Shown here in pieces: positions 42,532-50,725 of a stretch of 64,000 bases of DNA. The stretch comes from an uncultured Bacteroidales bacterium (GTDB taxonomy: Bacteria > Bacteroidota > Bacteroidia > Bacteroidales > Muribaculaceae). Positions within the stretch are counted from its first letter, which is position 1. Every line of letters starts with the position of its first letter. The position numbers and the translations under genes are program-made. The DNA is taken from NCBI GenBank assembly GCA_905210435.1, contig CAJLWO010000009.1, positions 1-64,000 of the forward strand. Direction: 5' to 3'. Below the pieces are notes generated by a model. That model saw only the letters and a list, made by a program, of their open reading frames with translations. It was not told the origin of the DNA and did no database searches.

Positions 42532-44396
42532 AGATAATTTACCCTCATTTTGCAATTTTTACAATCGAAACACAATCGCATCTCAAAGCCTTGTCCTTTG
42601 AGTGTCAGCGGTTCGGGGAGTCGGGTGTTGCCGTTCTCTTTAAGGCATGCCCCGAGTTCGCGGCGCAGGCAGTAGCGGGTTTCCATAAGCACCAGCGGAG
42701 CGCTGCCTACCGGTTTTTTCAGTTCGATTGCCGGCTCGATGGAAGTGACGCCGCACTCGCGGTAAAACTTGTCGGCGAGCCTGTTGGCCACATTGCTGCG
42801 GTGGGTAAGGCGCGCGCCCTCCGGCGGCAGTGATTTCGGAGCGGCTGCCGAGGGTTTCAATATCGGCCGACGCGCAGCGAGAGTGGCTGTCAGTGCGTCG
42901 GCGAGCCGTCGCCTCATGTCCGACAGCTGTGAGGCCGGGATGAACTCGTCGCCGAGGCTGTCGCTGTAACCCGCGACAGTGAAAACCGTGCCTCCCCATT
43001 TCGAGAGCTGGCGGCGGCGGTGCTCTGTCGGATTGTTCTGCGCCTTTACTACGGGCTGTTGTGCGGTGACAGTCGTTGTGCCCTCGCCATCGATGGTGCC
43101 CGAAAGCGCTATCGTGTCGTCGCCGTGACGTGTAATGGCGATGGATATAGGTATCTCTCTCTTTGCGGATGGACGCAAGAGCATATCTTCGCGTTCTTTG
43201 TCGAATGAACGGTAAAGTTTTGTTCCGGCCGGAAGTGTCAGCTTTTCCGCAGGAAATATCATGCGGCCGGCTATACGGTTTGCACGGAAACCGCCAGAAT
43301 GACCTTCGGGCGTGATATATGAAAGCCCGTCGCCATTGACAAGCGTTGCCGTCAGTGAGGCTTCGATTGCGTCGGCTGTAGTCCGGTTCACTTTCCCTAC
43401 ATATTCACCGAGCGATTTGGGCGAGTCGAGGGATGCGATTGATTTTGCTGCGCGCAGTCGGGGGGCAGTATCGGCATGAAGGAAATAATCGGTGTAACCG
43501 CGGTTGAACGATTTCTCCGGGTCGGGAGTGAATGTAGCCCTGACGATGCCGCGTGAGGCCCTGCAATATCGGTCGGGATTGGCCTCGATAAGCCGGTCAA
43601 GTGCGTTCCGGTAGGCCAGCGTGACCTCTTTGACATAGGATGCGCCTTTTAAGCGCCCTTCAATCTTGAACGATGATATGCCTGCATCGGCCATTTCACC
43701 GAGGTATGCGAGGCGGTTCATGTCGCGCAACGACAGGTAATGCTTCTTGCCTGCGATATTGCCTTCGCCGTCAACGAGCGTATAGGCCAGACGGCACATC
43801 TGCGCGCAGTTGCCGCGGTTGGCGCTCCGCCCGGTCAGCACCTGGCTCGCACGGCAGTCGCCGCTGTAGCTGACGCACAGTGCGCCATGCACGAACGCTT
43901 CGAGCGGTACGTCGGTGGCGGCATGGATTTCGCGTATCGTATCGATGCCGGTCTCGCGGGCTATGACTATCTGCGACATGCCGCAATCCTGAAGCCAGCG
44001 CGCCTTTGCCGCGTCGCGCGTGTCGCACTGGGTGCTCGCGTGCAGCTGTATCGGCGGACGCCTCATTTCAAGAATGCCCATATCCTGTACTATCAGTGCG
44101 TCGACACCGGCTCCGTAAAGTTCCCACAGCATTTTCTCCACGTCGTCAAGTTCGCTGTCGTAGATGATGGTGTTGACGGTGACATAGATTTTTACGCCGA
44201 ACGGTGCGGCAAACTCCACGAGGCTCCGAATATCCTCGATGGAATTTCCTGCCTTGGCGCGTGCCCCGTGACTCGGAGCGCCTATGTATACTGCATCGGC
44301 TCCGTGGAGTATCGCCTCGCGTGCTATCTCAGTGTTGCGTGCCGGTGCGAGTAGTTCGAGCGGACGCGGTTGCTGTGTCATTGCTGTGGCCGACAT
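42522..44396 (-). CDS. U32 family protein, RlhA-like 23S rRNA hydroxylation protein
   Basis: A 624-residue protein of the U32 peptidase-named family. The barrel begins LELLAPARNTEIAREAI, followed by ADAVYIGAP, QLHASTQ, FVHGALCVSYSGDC and RGNCAQMC, the last two holding the cysteines thought to bind an iron-sulfur cluster. E. coli members RlhA and TrhP hydroxylate 23S rRNA and tRNA, so an RNA-hydroxylation role is likelier than proteolysis. The C-terminal 330 residues include the extra domain (DUF3656) of the long RlhA-type proteins and end CFDCKNCKM. It is last in the run that starts at 48.7 kb. Confidence 0.88.
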   Translation of the reverse strand: MSATAMTQQPRPLELLAPARNTEIAREAILHGADAVYIGAPSHGARAKAGNSIEDIRSLVEFAAPFGVKIYVTVNTIIYDSELDDVEKMLWELYGAGVDALIVQDMGILEMRRPPIQLHASTQCDTRDAAKARWLQDCGMSQIVIARETGIDTIREIHAATDVPLEAFVHGALCVSYSGDCRASQVLTGRSANRGNCAQMCRLAYTLVDGEGNIAGKKHYLSLRDMNRLAYLGEMADAGISSFKIEGRLKGASYVKEVTLAYRNALDRLIEANPDRYCRASRGIVRATFTPDPEKSFNRGYTDYFLHADTAPRLRAAKSIASLDSPKSLGEYVGKVNRTTADAIEASLTATLVNGDGLSYITPEGHSGGFRANRIAGRMIFPAEKLTLPAGTKLYRSFDKEREDMLLRPSAKREIPISIAITRHGDDTIALSGTIDGEGTTTVTAQQPVVKAQNNPTEHRRRQLSKWGGTVFTVAGYSDSLGDEFIPASQLSDMRRRLADALTATLAARRPILKPSAAAPKSLPPEGARLTHRSNVANRLADKFYRECGVTSIEPAIELKKPVGSAPLVLMETRYCLRRELGACLKENGNTRLPEPLTLKGQGFEMRLCFDCKNCKMRVNYLGK

Positions 44397-44400
44397 ACGG

Positions 44401-45327
44401 TTATTTCATTAATGCGAGGTCGGAGAGATTGAACGGAGTCTGCTGATAGACGTAGTAGTTGAGCCAGTTGGAAAACAGCAGATTGGCATGGCTGCGCCAT
44501 TTTACGGCCGGTGCGTTGGCGGGATTGTCGTCAGGATAGTAGTTGCACGGTATCTTCGGATTTATGCCTTTGTCGAGGTCGCGGTGATACTCGAAGTCGA
44601 GTGTCATGGGCGAGTATTCCGAGTGGCCGGTGATGAAAAATTCCCGTCCGTCGCGCCCCATTACGATATAGACGCCGCTTTCGGGGCTGTCGGCCAGTAT
44701 CTCCAGCCCTTTGCAGGCGGTGATGTCGGCGGGGTTGACGGTAGCGTAGCGGCTGTGGGGTACAAAGAACGTATCGTCAAATCCACGCAGCAACTGGTTG
44801 AGCGGGTCGAGGCAGCGGTGGCGGAACACGCCCGATATTTTCTCGTCGAGCATCACTTTGTCGATGCCGTAGAAATGATACATGGCCGCGAATGCCGCCC
44901 AGCATATATATAATGTGGATGTGGCATGCGTGCGCGCCCAGTCGAAAATCTCGGTCAGGCGCTGCCAATAATCCACATCTTCAAATCTGAGGCGTTCGAC
45001 CGGCGCTCCGGTCACAATAAATCCGTCGTAATAATTCTGCTCGATTTCGTCGAAGGTCTTGTAGAACGCCGCTATATGCTCCTCCGGTGTGTTGCGTGAG
45101 TCGTGGGCGCCGGTGTCGACGAGGTCAAGCTCAATTTGCAGCGGCGTGTTCGAGAGAAGGCGCAGCAGGTCGGTCTCGGCCATAATCTTGAGCGGCATGA
45201 GGTTGAGCACCGCTATGCGCAGCGGGCGTATGTCCTGCGTCGATGCGCGACGTTCGCCCATCACAAATATATTTTCTTTTTTCAATTGCTCCACCGCAGG
45301 GAGCGATTCATCTACTTTTACCGGCAT
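44401..45327 (-). CDS. metA: MetA-type homoserine O-acyltransferase, predicted acetyltransferase
   Basis: A 308-residue enzyme that activates homoserine for methionine synthesis. The catalytic Cys is C142 in LYICWAAF, and the His of the catalytic pair lies in FITGHSEYSP. Position 111 is Glu (TGAPVERLRFEDV), the residue found in B. cereus-type acetyltransferases, whereas E. coli has Gly and uses succinyl-CoA. So it is likely a homoserine O-acetyltransferase despite the usual succinyltransferase label. It sits four bases upstream of the U32 gene. Confidence 0.94.
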   Translation of the reverse strand: MPVKVDESLPAVEQLKKENIFVMGERRASTQDIRPLRIAVLNLMPLKIMAETDLLRLLSNTPLQIELDLVDTGAHDSRNTPEEHIAAFYKTFDEIEQNYYDGFIVTGAPVERLRFEDVDYWQRLTEIFDWARTHATSTLYICWAAFAAMYHFYGIDKVMLDEKISGVFRHRCLDPLNQLLRGFDDTFFVPHSRYATVNPADITACKGLEILADSPESGVYIVMGRDGREFFITGHSEYSPMTLDFEYHRDLDKGINPKIPCNYYPDDNPANAPAVKWRSHANLLFSNWLNYYVYQQTPFNLSDLALMK

Positions 45328-45343
45328 TGTTTATTGGAATTTA

Positions 45344-46378
45344 TCAGTTGTTACATTGGGCGCACTTCATGTGCGTATGCCAGGAATATTTGCCGCAATA
45401 ACGGCATTTGGTGTGGTCGGTGTGGTAATAACCTATTGTACCGGGGTTCATGGCCGCGTCTGACGATGCTGAAACGGGGTCTTCCACATGCGTCGGGTAC
45501 TTGTTGATGCCTGTGCCTCCACATGTTGAGCAACGCTTTATGCGGTTGAACCTGTCGCGTTCGTATTCGTCCTTTATATCCGGTGAAACTATAATTTTAC
45601 CGTTCTGGTCGAAATACAGGCCGCCGACACGTGTCATATACGTGGTGAATTCCGTTGTCCCTTTACATTTGTGACACAGACCGTTGCCGCCGCACATGGA
45701 GCATGGTTGGTAACATCCGAGCCCTGGCCAGTAAATCTGTCCTAATCCCTGACAGCCTCCGCACTTGCCGCTGCCGTGGCAGAAGAAGCAAGGTGTCGAC
45801 GTGATAATCATCTCGCTGTCGCCGTCGAGCTGCTTGTGCTTTATAGTGGTATTACCGTACTGTTCAGTGCGCGACTTATTCTTATTTTTCTTAGGAGCGG
45901 ATTTATTAGAGGATTCAGGTCTTGACGATGAACCTTTCCAGCTGTTCCAGCCGCTCTTCATGAGTAAATCCTCATTCCCTCCTTGTCGTGTGACACTAAT
46001 AAAGAAAGTGAATGATGAATTCCGTGACAAACCTGCTTTGCGGAGTTTTGAAAACGGAAAAAATATTCTGACGTGCTCGAAACAATTGACTTTATATGGT
46101 AGATTAAGCTCTTTCCATGCTCTCAAGCTTTTACCGTCAATCTTATATCGATTGTGGTCGTTATCGCAAATATTTACTATCATCCATCCTCCGTTGCCGT
46201 AAGGTCCGGGCACGTCTACCGCTATGGTGAACATTAAACCTTCATCTCCATCCTTCGTTACTCCATCGGCCACCTTGATGTTAAACCCGTTGGAAGTGTA
46301 GGTTTGTGTGGTTGCTGCCGCGGTAAGAGCGGAAACTGTCATCAGCAAGGTTATCAGAATTGATTTCAGTTTGCGCAT
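45344..46378 (-). CDS. exported protein with DnaJ-like zinc-finger repeats
   Basis: A 344-residue protein with a signal peptide (to about residue 22), so it is probably outside the cytoplasm. The middle (about 25-150) is a beta-rich domain I do not recognise. From about residue 200 there are seven CxxC pairs (CFFC, CGGC, CSMC, CHKC, CSTC, CRYC, CAQC), several continuing GxG as in the DnaJ central zinc domain. There is no J domain. A lysine/serine-rich linker joins the halves. It lies 16 bases before metA and 12 after the PHP phosphatase gene. Confidence 0.75.
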   Translation of the reverse strand: MRKLKSILITLLMTVSALTAAATTQTYTSNGFNIKVADGVTKDGDEGLMFTIAVDVPGPYGNGGWMIVNICDNDHNRYKIDGKSLRAWKELNLPYKVNCFEHVRIFFPFSKLRKAGLSRNSSFTFFISVTRQGGNEDLLMKSGWNSWKGSSSRPESSNKSAPKKNKNKSRTEQYGNTTIKHKQLDGDSEMIITSTPCFFCHGSGKCGGCQGLGQIYWPGLGCYQPCSMCGGNGLCHKCKGTTEFTTYMTRVGGLYFDQNGKIIVSPDIKDEYERDRFNRIKRCSTCGGTGINKYPTHVEDPVSASSDAAMNPGTIGYYHTDHTKCRYCGKYSWHTHMKCAQCNN

Positions 46379-46390
46379 AATGAAAGTATA

Positions 46391-47233
46391 TTATGAAAGT
46401 TGCTTATTTGCCATATCGGCCGTTATTCGGTCGAGCATGGCGTAGGCTTCGTCGCGTCCGGCGTTGATGAGCGCGGGGACGTGTACGTCGCTGTTCACTA
46501 CGAGGCGGGTTCCGGCGTCGACAAGTTTTTTCCATTTGTCGGTGTGCGGGAACATGCGGTTGTGCTGGTGCCACGCCTTGGTGTTGATTTCGACGACTAC
46601 GCTGGCGTCGGTCACGCGGTGTATGAGGTCGTCGAGAAGCGCCTGGTACCACTGTTCGCTCTCGATGCCGGGCTGGAAGTAGCCGGCATTGCAGCCTACC
46701 TTGTCAAGATGGCCTATGATGTCGAATCCTCCCGTCTCGACCATGCGGCACGAACGGCTGTAGAAAGTCTCTACGACATAACGTATATCGTTGTGGAAAT
46801 ATTTATCCATCTTTTTACGGAAATTCTCGAAATTGCCATCGATGTCGACATATTCTCCCGACCGGCACGGTATGAAATGAACCGAGCCGATGGAGTAGTC
46901 GAGGTGGAGTGACGCGAAATATTCATGCGCCGGGCCCCATTCATCGCCAAGATAGTCAATCTCCATCGAGCGGTAAAATTTCACACGGTCGCCGTAAGTG
47001 TCGCGGATACGGCGGTACTCCTTGTCGTAGCGGGCGACGTTGTCGCGCAGCATATTGCACGGCGACGGTATCGTGATAGGGGAGTGGGGCGAAAATCCGT
47101 AGTGCGTGAACCCGTCTTCGACCGCTTTTCGGGCGAAGGCTTCCATCGTGGCGCGTCCGTCGCAGAATTCCGTATGCGAATGCAGCGTGTACCGGCGGCT
47201 GTCGCCTATGTCGGCAAGTATTTCCTGTATCAT
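46391..47233 (-). CDS. PHP-family phosphatase, histidinol-phosphatase-like
   Basis: A 280-residue metal-dependent phosphatase of the PHP superfamily. Metal ligands are in LHSHTEFCDG (about 18-27), HYGFSPHSP (about 44-52), the Glu in MEIDYLGDE, SVHFIP, FDIIGHLDK and the C-terminal SDVHVP. The pattern fits HisJ/HisK histidinol-phosphatases of histidine synthesis, but no other his gene is near, and other small phosphate esters are possible. It overlaps the end of the PD40 gene by four bases. Confidence 0.85.
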   Translation of the reverse strand: MIQEILADIGDSRRYTLHSHTEFCDGRATMEAFARKAVEDGFTHYGFSPHSPITIPSPCNMLRDNVARYDKEYRRIRDTYGDRVKFYRSMEIDYLGDEWGPAHEYFASLHLDYSIGSVHFIPCRSGEYVDIDGNFENFRKKMDKYFHNDIRYVVETFYSRSCRMVETGGFDIIGHLDKVGCNAGYFQPGIESEQWYQALLDDLIHRVTDASVVVEINTKAWHQHNRMFPHTDKWKKLVDAGTRLVVNSDVHVPALINAGRDEAYAMLDRITADMANKQLS

Positions 47234-48678
47234 TTTACGTTGCCTCCCGTTTCTGCTCTTATGACATCGTTGGCCACACGCTTGAGCTGGGCTTCGGCCT
47301 GCTCTATGTCGTCTTCCATTGTCAGTATCTCGGGGCCGAGGCCTGTATTGCCGTTACCGTATTCTATTCTCAATGCTGCGAGCCGTTTCCTGGCCTCGTC
47401 GGTAGCTTTCTTAAGGCTGACATACTGCTCCATAAGGCCGGCTGCATGCTCCGATGAGAATTGCCTGTACCGTGTCAGCACCCTGCCGTCGGGCAAAGAA
47501 AACTCGAATTGCGGCGCACGTTTTTTCACGCTCTCTCTAATATTGTCGAGCGCCTTGCGTACGTTGGTGAAATCGGCGCCGGCCGGCCATGTGTCGCGTA
47601 TCGAGCGCAGACTCGCACGCTGTGCGAGAGTCGGGTCGTCAAGGTCGACATTGACGCGGCTCTGCGAGGGGATAAACATGTATATGGTGACTTTGTCGCC
47701 GAGACGGTTGCGGTCGGAAGCCCAGAACCCTGCTCCGGTCAGTTCGTCTATTGCAAGCATGTAGTCGTCGTATGGCGAGTTATAAGGCATGCCTATGTTC
47801 TGCGGCTGGAGGAACTCCGTGCCATTGTTGCGGGATATGAATATGTCAAGGCCGCCGAGCGACTCCTCGTTGTCCGATGCGAAATAAAGCGTCACTCCGT
47901 CGGGCATCAGGAACGGGTAGTTGGCGTCATATCCCTGGCCGAGATGGTCGCCCACGTTCTCCGGTTTCTCCCAGCTGTTGTCGGCAAGGCGGTGGATTGA
48001 CCGCAGTGTGAATACGCTTTCGTCGTTTTGTGCGCCCCACAGCATTTCGCGGCCGTCCTCAGTGCAGTATACTACCGTAGGGTCGGAATACTCCGCATTA
48101 CCGGGGAGAATGTCGGGATAGTTGAGCGAACCGGCTTCGGGCGAGAGTCGGTAAGCGTCAAGAAACGCGTCCTTGTCGACAGTGATGGAGTCGAACACCA
48201 CGATTTTTTCCACGCGGTCGAGCATGGAGCGGGTTCGCGTCAGCTGCGATGCTGCGTCAGCGGAGTTGTCGGGCAGTTTTTTGCGTTTGTTTTTTACAAT
48301 ATATGCCTTGTACTCGTCGATGAGGCTTTCGGCATCGTCGACGCGGTATTCACGTGTCGCTATTTCGGCGAGTTCGAGGAGAGCGTCGTTGGAGCCTTTG
48401 CGCCGGGCATCCTCAAATGCCCTGATGGCGCTGGCGTCATCGTTGCGTGCCACGAGGCATTTGCCTCGCAGGTAATCAATCTGTGCGTTTTTAGGCTGAA
48501 CGGCGGCAGCGGAGTCGAGGGCTTCGGCCGCTTCGTCGAGAGCGCCGTGACGTATCATCAACTCAATGTCGGCCATTGACTTGCCCCCTTTGGGAGCGGT
48601 TTTAGGCGCACCTGCGACAGTCATGCCGACAGCTCCCGCAAGAGCTATCGCCGTGATATATCTGAAATAAGATTTCAT
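47230..48678 (-). CDS. exported PD40/TPR protein
   Basis: A 482-residue exported protein (signal peptide about 1-23). Residues about 35-130 are TPR-like helices (AEALDSAAAVQPKNAQIDYL), followed by a WD40-like PD40 beta-propeller region (PFLMPDGVTLYFASDNEESLGGLDIF at its core) and a long helical coiled-coil C-terminus. This layout is common in Bacteroidetes envelope proteins. Binding partners are unknown. It is the first gene of a leftward run with PHP phosphatase, zinc-finger protein, metA and U32 genes, from the promoter at 48706-48736. Confidence 0.85.
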   Translation of the reverse strand: MKSYFRYITAIALAGAVGMTVAGAPKTAPKGGKSMADIELMIRHGALDEAAEALDSAAAVQPKNAQIDYLRGKCLVARNDDASAIRAFEDARRKGSNDALLELAEIATREYRVDDAESLIDEYKAYIVKNKRKKLPDNSADAASQLTRTRSMLDRVEKIVVFDSITVDKDAFLDAYRLSPEAGSLNYPDILPGNAEYSDPTVVYCTEDGREMLWGAQNDESVFTLRSIHRLADNSWEKPENVGDHLGQGYDANYPFLMPDGVTLYFASDNEESLGGLDIFISRNNGTEFLQPQNIGMPYNSPYDDYMLAIDELTGAGFWASDRNRLGDKVTIYMFIPSQSRVNVDLDDPTLAQRASLRSIRDTWPAGADFTNVRKALDNIRESVKKRAPQFEFSLPDGRVLTRYRQFSSEHAAGLMEQYVSLKKATDEARKRLAALRIEYGNGNTGLGPEILTMEDDIEQAEAQLKRVANDVIRAETGGNVK

Positions 48679-48705
48679 CGGTTGGCAAAATTAAATTTCA
48701 AATTA

Positions 48706-48736
48706 CAAAGATACGAATTACCGCCGCAACCCCCAA
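48706..48736 (-). promoter_or_regulatory. promoter of the PD40-to-U32 gene run
   Basis: On the minus strand TTG (48736-48734), 20 bases, then TATCTTTG (48713-48706). A second -7-like TAATTTTG lies at 48693-48686, closer to the gene. Confidence 0.55.
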
Positions 48737-48882
48737 GCCCATCCTACTGCAATTAACAGTTTTTAAATTACAATTGTCGCGTGTTTCATAAGGAGTTTGA
48801 CACTCAAATAGAAATCTGTTTTCCCTGCCGTTGACTCCGGGCGTTGGCCGATTCGGCTCTCCGGTGCCCTAATTCCGAAAAA

Positions 48883-48969
48883 GCAGTGCACGGCAATATG
48901 ACAATTGCCCCCTTTGCCGTTTATTAGGCTCAGGTCGAAATTGCAGTGCATGACAATATGACAATTGCC
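48883..48969. repeat. two 27-base direct repeats, 60 bases apart
   Basis: GCAGTGCA, then CGGCAATATG or TGACAATATG, then ACAATTGCC, at 48883-48909 and 48943-48969. Each contains a CAATATGACAATTG core. Confidence 0.65.
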
Positions 48970-49020
48970 GGCTTTATTGTCCGCGGTTAATCATTGCCTC
49001 CGGCACTTTGCACCGCAAAG

Positions 49021-49084
49021 AAACCGCGGCTACTACGTGGCTGCTTCACAGCGTGTTATAGTAGCCGCGGTTTTCAACCGCGGA
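49021..49084. repeat. intergenic palindrome family C, copy 2
   Basis: Arms 49021-49035 and 49059-49073 are a perfect 15-bp inverted repeat and share their sequence with the 26639-26712 copy, including the trailing TCAACCGCGGAA. Confidence 0.75.
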
Positions 49085-49277
49085 AAGCGATATTAAATGG
49101 AAACTGTAATGTGCACTGTAATTTCGGCTCTCCGAGTATGCATTCTGAAAATGTTTTTATTCGTGTCGATTTTTAACAATTCAACCGGGTATTGCATCTG
49201 ACCCCTTTATTACCATGCGCCAGTACAGGCCACTTGTAATGAAAAAGGCTGCAAATTATTAATTTGCAGCCTTTTGG

Positions 49278-49365
49278 CGGAGAGGACGAGATTCGAACTC
49301 GTGGTAGGATTAGGTCCTACGTCGGTTTAGCAAACCGGTGGTTTCAGCCACTCACCCACCTCTCC
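49278..49365 (-). tRNA. tRNA-Ser (anticodon GCT)
   Basis: An 88-base class II tRNA on the minus strand with acceptor arm GGAGAGG/CCTCTCC, anticodon loop TTGCTAA (anticodon GCT, reading AGC and AGT), a long variable arm and T arm CGAGTTCGAATCTCG. Discriminator base G fits serine tRNAs. CCA is not encoded. Confidence 0.95.
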
Positions 49366-49437
49366 ATTGGTTTTGTCAGAGGTAAATTGACAAACTGATC
49401 TATTTCATTACTGTGTCTCTTTTCTGACTCAGCGGTG

Positions 49438-49469
49438 CAAAGGTAGGTCGTTTTTTGCAATTTTGCAAA
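49438..49469 (-). promoter_or_regulatory. promoter of tRNA-Ser
   Basis: On the minus strand TTTG (49469-49466), 20 bases, then TACCTTTG (49445-49438), a full consensus match about 70 bases before the tRNA. Confidence 0.65.
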
Positions 49470-49558
49470 TCTTTTCGCAACTTTTTGCGCTCTATTTTTT
49501 ACTGAGGGGCATAACGAGGGGTATTTGGTTTGCATATTCTGAGTTTTGCAACACTCTC

Positions 49559-50635
49559 CTAGTGTTTTTCCGGTTGTTTGAGGATTATTTTGTCGCCTTT
49601 CTTCACCAGGAGGAAATCATGGTGCTCTCCGAAGCCGTGTGAAATTAATTTTGTCTCGCAGTAGTTGACGATGTATTCGTAGCCGTCTTTAGTGAACCGA
49701 TAGTCGTCGCACCGTTTAAGTTCGTCGGGGGCGGCGTAGTGTTCTTCGCGTTTCCCGCCGGTAATTATTATATCCGGCTTTTCGGCGATTGTCTTGGGGC
49801 GTTTCCATGAGGCATACCGGAGTTCGCGTGAATCGAGCGAGTCGATGCGTATTATATAGTCCTTTGTATTGAAACTGCTGATAAGCCGGTTGTATTTCGC
49901 GAGACTGTCGTGCAGTCCCTTGTGCGGCTGATGTCCGGTGTGTACAAAACGGTCGCCGTTGAAGTGCCACACATCGTAGCGGTCAAGAATCTCCTCATCG
50001 TCAACGAGCGGCACATAGAGGTTTTGGGTTGCCGGGTCATATTCGAATATCCAGTCATAGCCCTCTCCGTTGGTGGCGAAATACCATCCGGGGATGTCGT
50101 AGCTTATATGGAAACCGTATTCGTCGCGTTTTCTGTCGCCGTCAGTTATATTCACTTCCCATATGGAGTCTCCGACAATCCTGTACGCTTCAAGCCATTC
50201 GTCGGTAAAAGCGCTGCTTGTTTTTGCGCTGCAACTGACGAGATAGTAGGTCGAACCGTCGTTTTTATGTATCGCATGCACGCGGTCGTGATAGGACGAA
50301 TAATTAAAACTTATCTTACGTTTCTTGCCGTTGTCGCCCACTATAGTCCATTCGGCCCAGTAATCGGGGGCTGTACCTCCGCCCTCATATATCCCGGACT
50401 CGATGGTAACTTTGCCATCTTCTGAAACGCATACGTAGCCGCCCGATGTGCCTTCGGCCTCATCGTCGGTAGCACTGTCGGTCGAATCTTCGTCCGCGTC
50501 CGATATTTCTTCGTCGGTAATTTCTGACACAATAGTATCATTCAGTCCCGACGGATTTTCTTCCGTCTTGGTGTCATGTGATTTATTGACGCAACCGGCG
50601 AGAATTACAAGAAATGATAACCCGATAGTTTTCAT
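49559..50635 (-). CDS. putative lipoprotein of unknown function
   Basis: A 358-residue protein. Starting at 50635 it has a lipoprotein signal (MKTIGLSFLVILAGC, lipobox Cys 15); the frame extends 57 bases further upstream but without a signal peptide. Residues about 25-65 are a very acidic, Ser/Thr/Asp/Glu-rich linker. The rest is beta-rich with many Trp, Tyr and Asp residues, possibly a propeller or repeat domain. I do not recognise a family. It follows the phosphatase/ADP-ribosylglycohydrolase gene by 90 bases on the same strand. Confidence 0.75.
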   Translation of the reverse strand: MKTIGLSFLVILAGCVNKSHDTKTEENPSGLNDTIVSEITDEEISDADEDSTDSATDDEAEGTSGGYVCVSEDGKVTIESGIYEGGGTAPDYWAEWTIVGDNGKKRKISFNYSSYHDRVHAIHKNDGSTYYLVSCSAKTSSAFTDEWLEAYRIVGDSIWEVNITDGDRKRDEYGFHISYDIPGWYFATNGEGYDWIFEYDPATQNLYVPLVDDEEILDRYDVWHFNGDRFVHTGHQPHKGLHDSLAKYNRLISSFNTKDYIIRIDSLDSRELRYASWKRPKTIAEKPDIIITGGKREEHYAAPDELKRCDDYRFTKDGYEYIVNYCETKLISHGFGEHHDFLLVKKGDKIILKQPEKH

Positions 50636-50725
50636 GATGGCAGTTTCTATTATTTGGTATACTGTTGTTTGTCTTTTAACTTGCATGAACAAAAGCTTAA
50701 AATCCGGCTTTCGGTAGTTGTGGTT

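Larger units (their letters stand above)
48679..49277. other. gene-free stretch between the PD40 gene and tRNA-Ser
   Basis: It has the PD40 promoter, a 27-base direct repeat (48883-48909 and 48943-48969), a family C palindrome (49021-49084), and a further partial copy of the direct-repeat motif near 49110-49135. No credible gene is seen. Confidence 0.55.

Noticed and set aside
48763..48951. 62-codon minus-strand frame upstream of the PD40 gene
   Set aside because: Runs across the direct repeat at 48883-48969 and looks like chance reading of repeats.
48883..48969. CRISPR array
   Set aside because: Only two repeat units, an imperfect match, no cas genes in the window.
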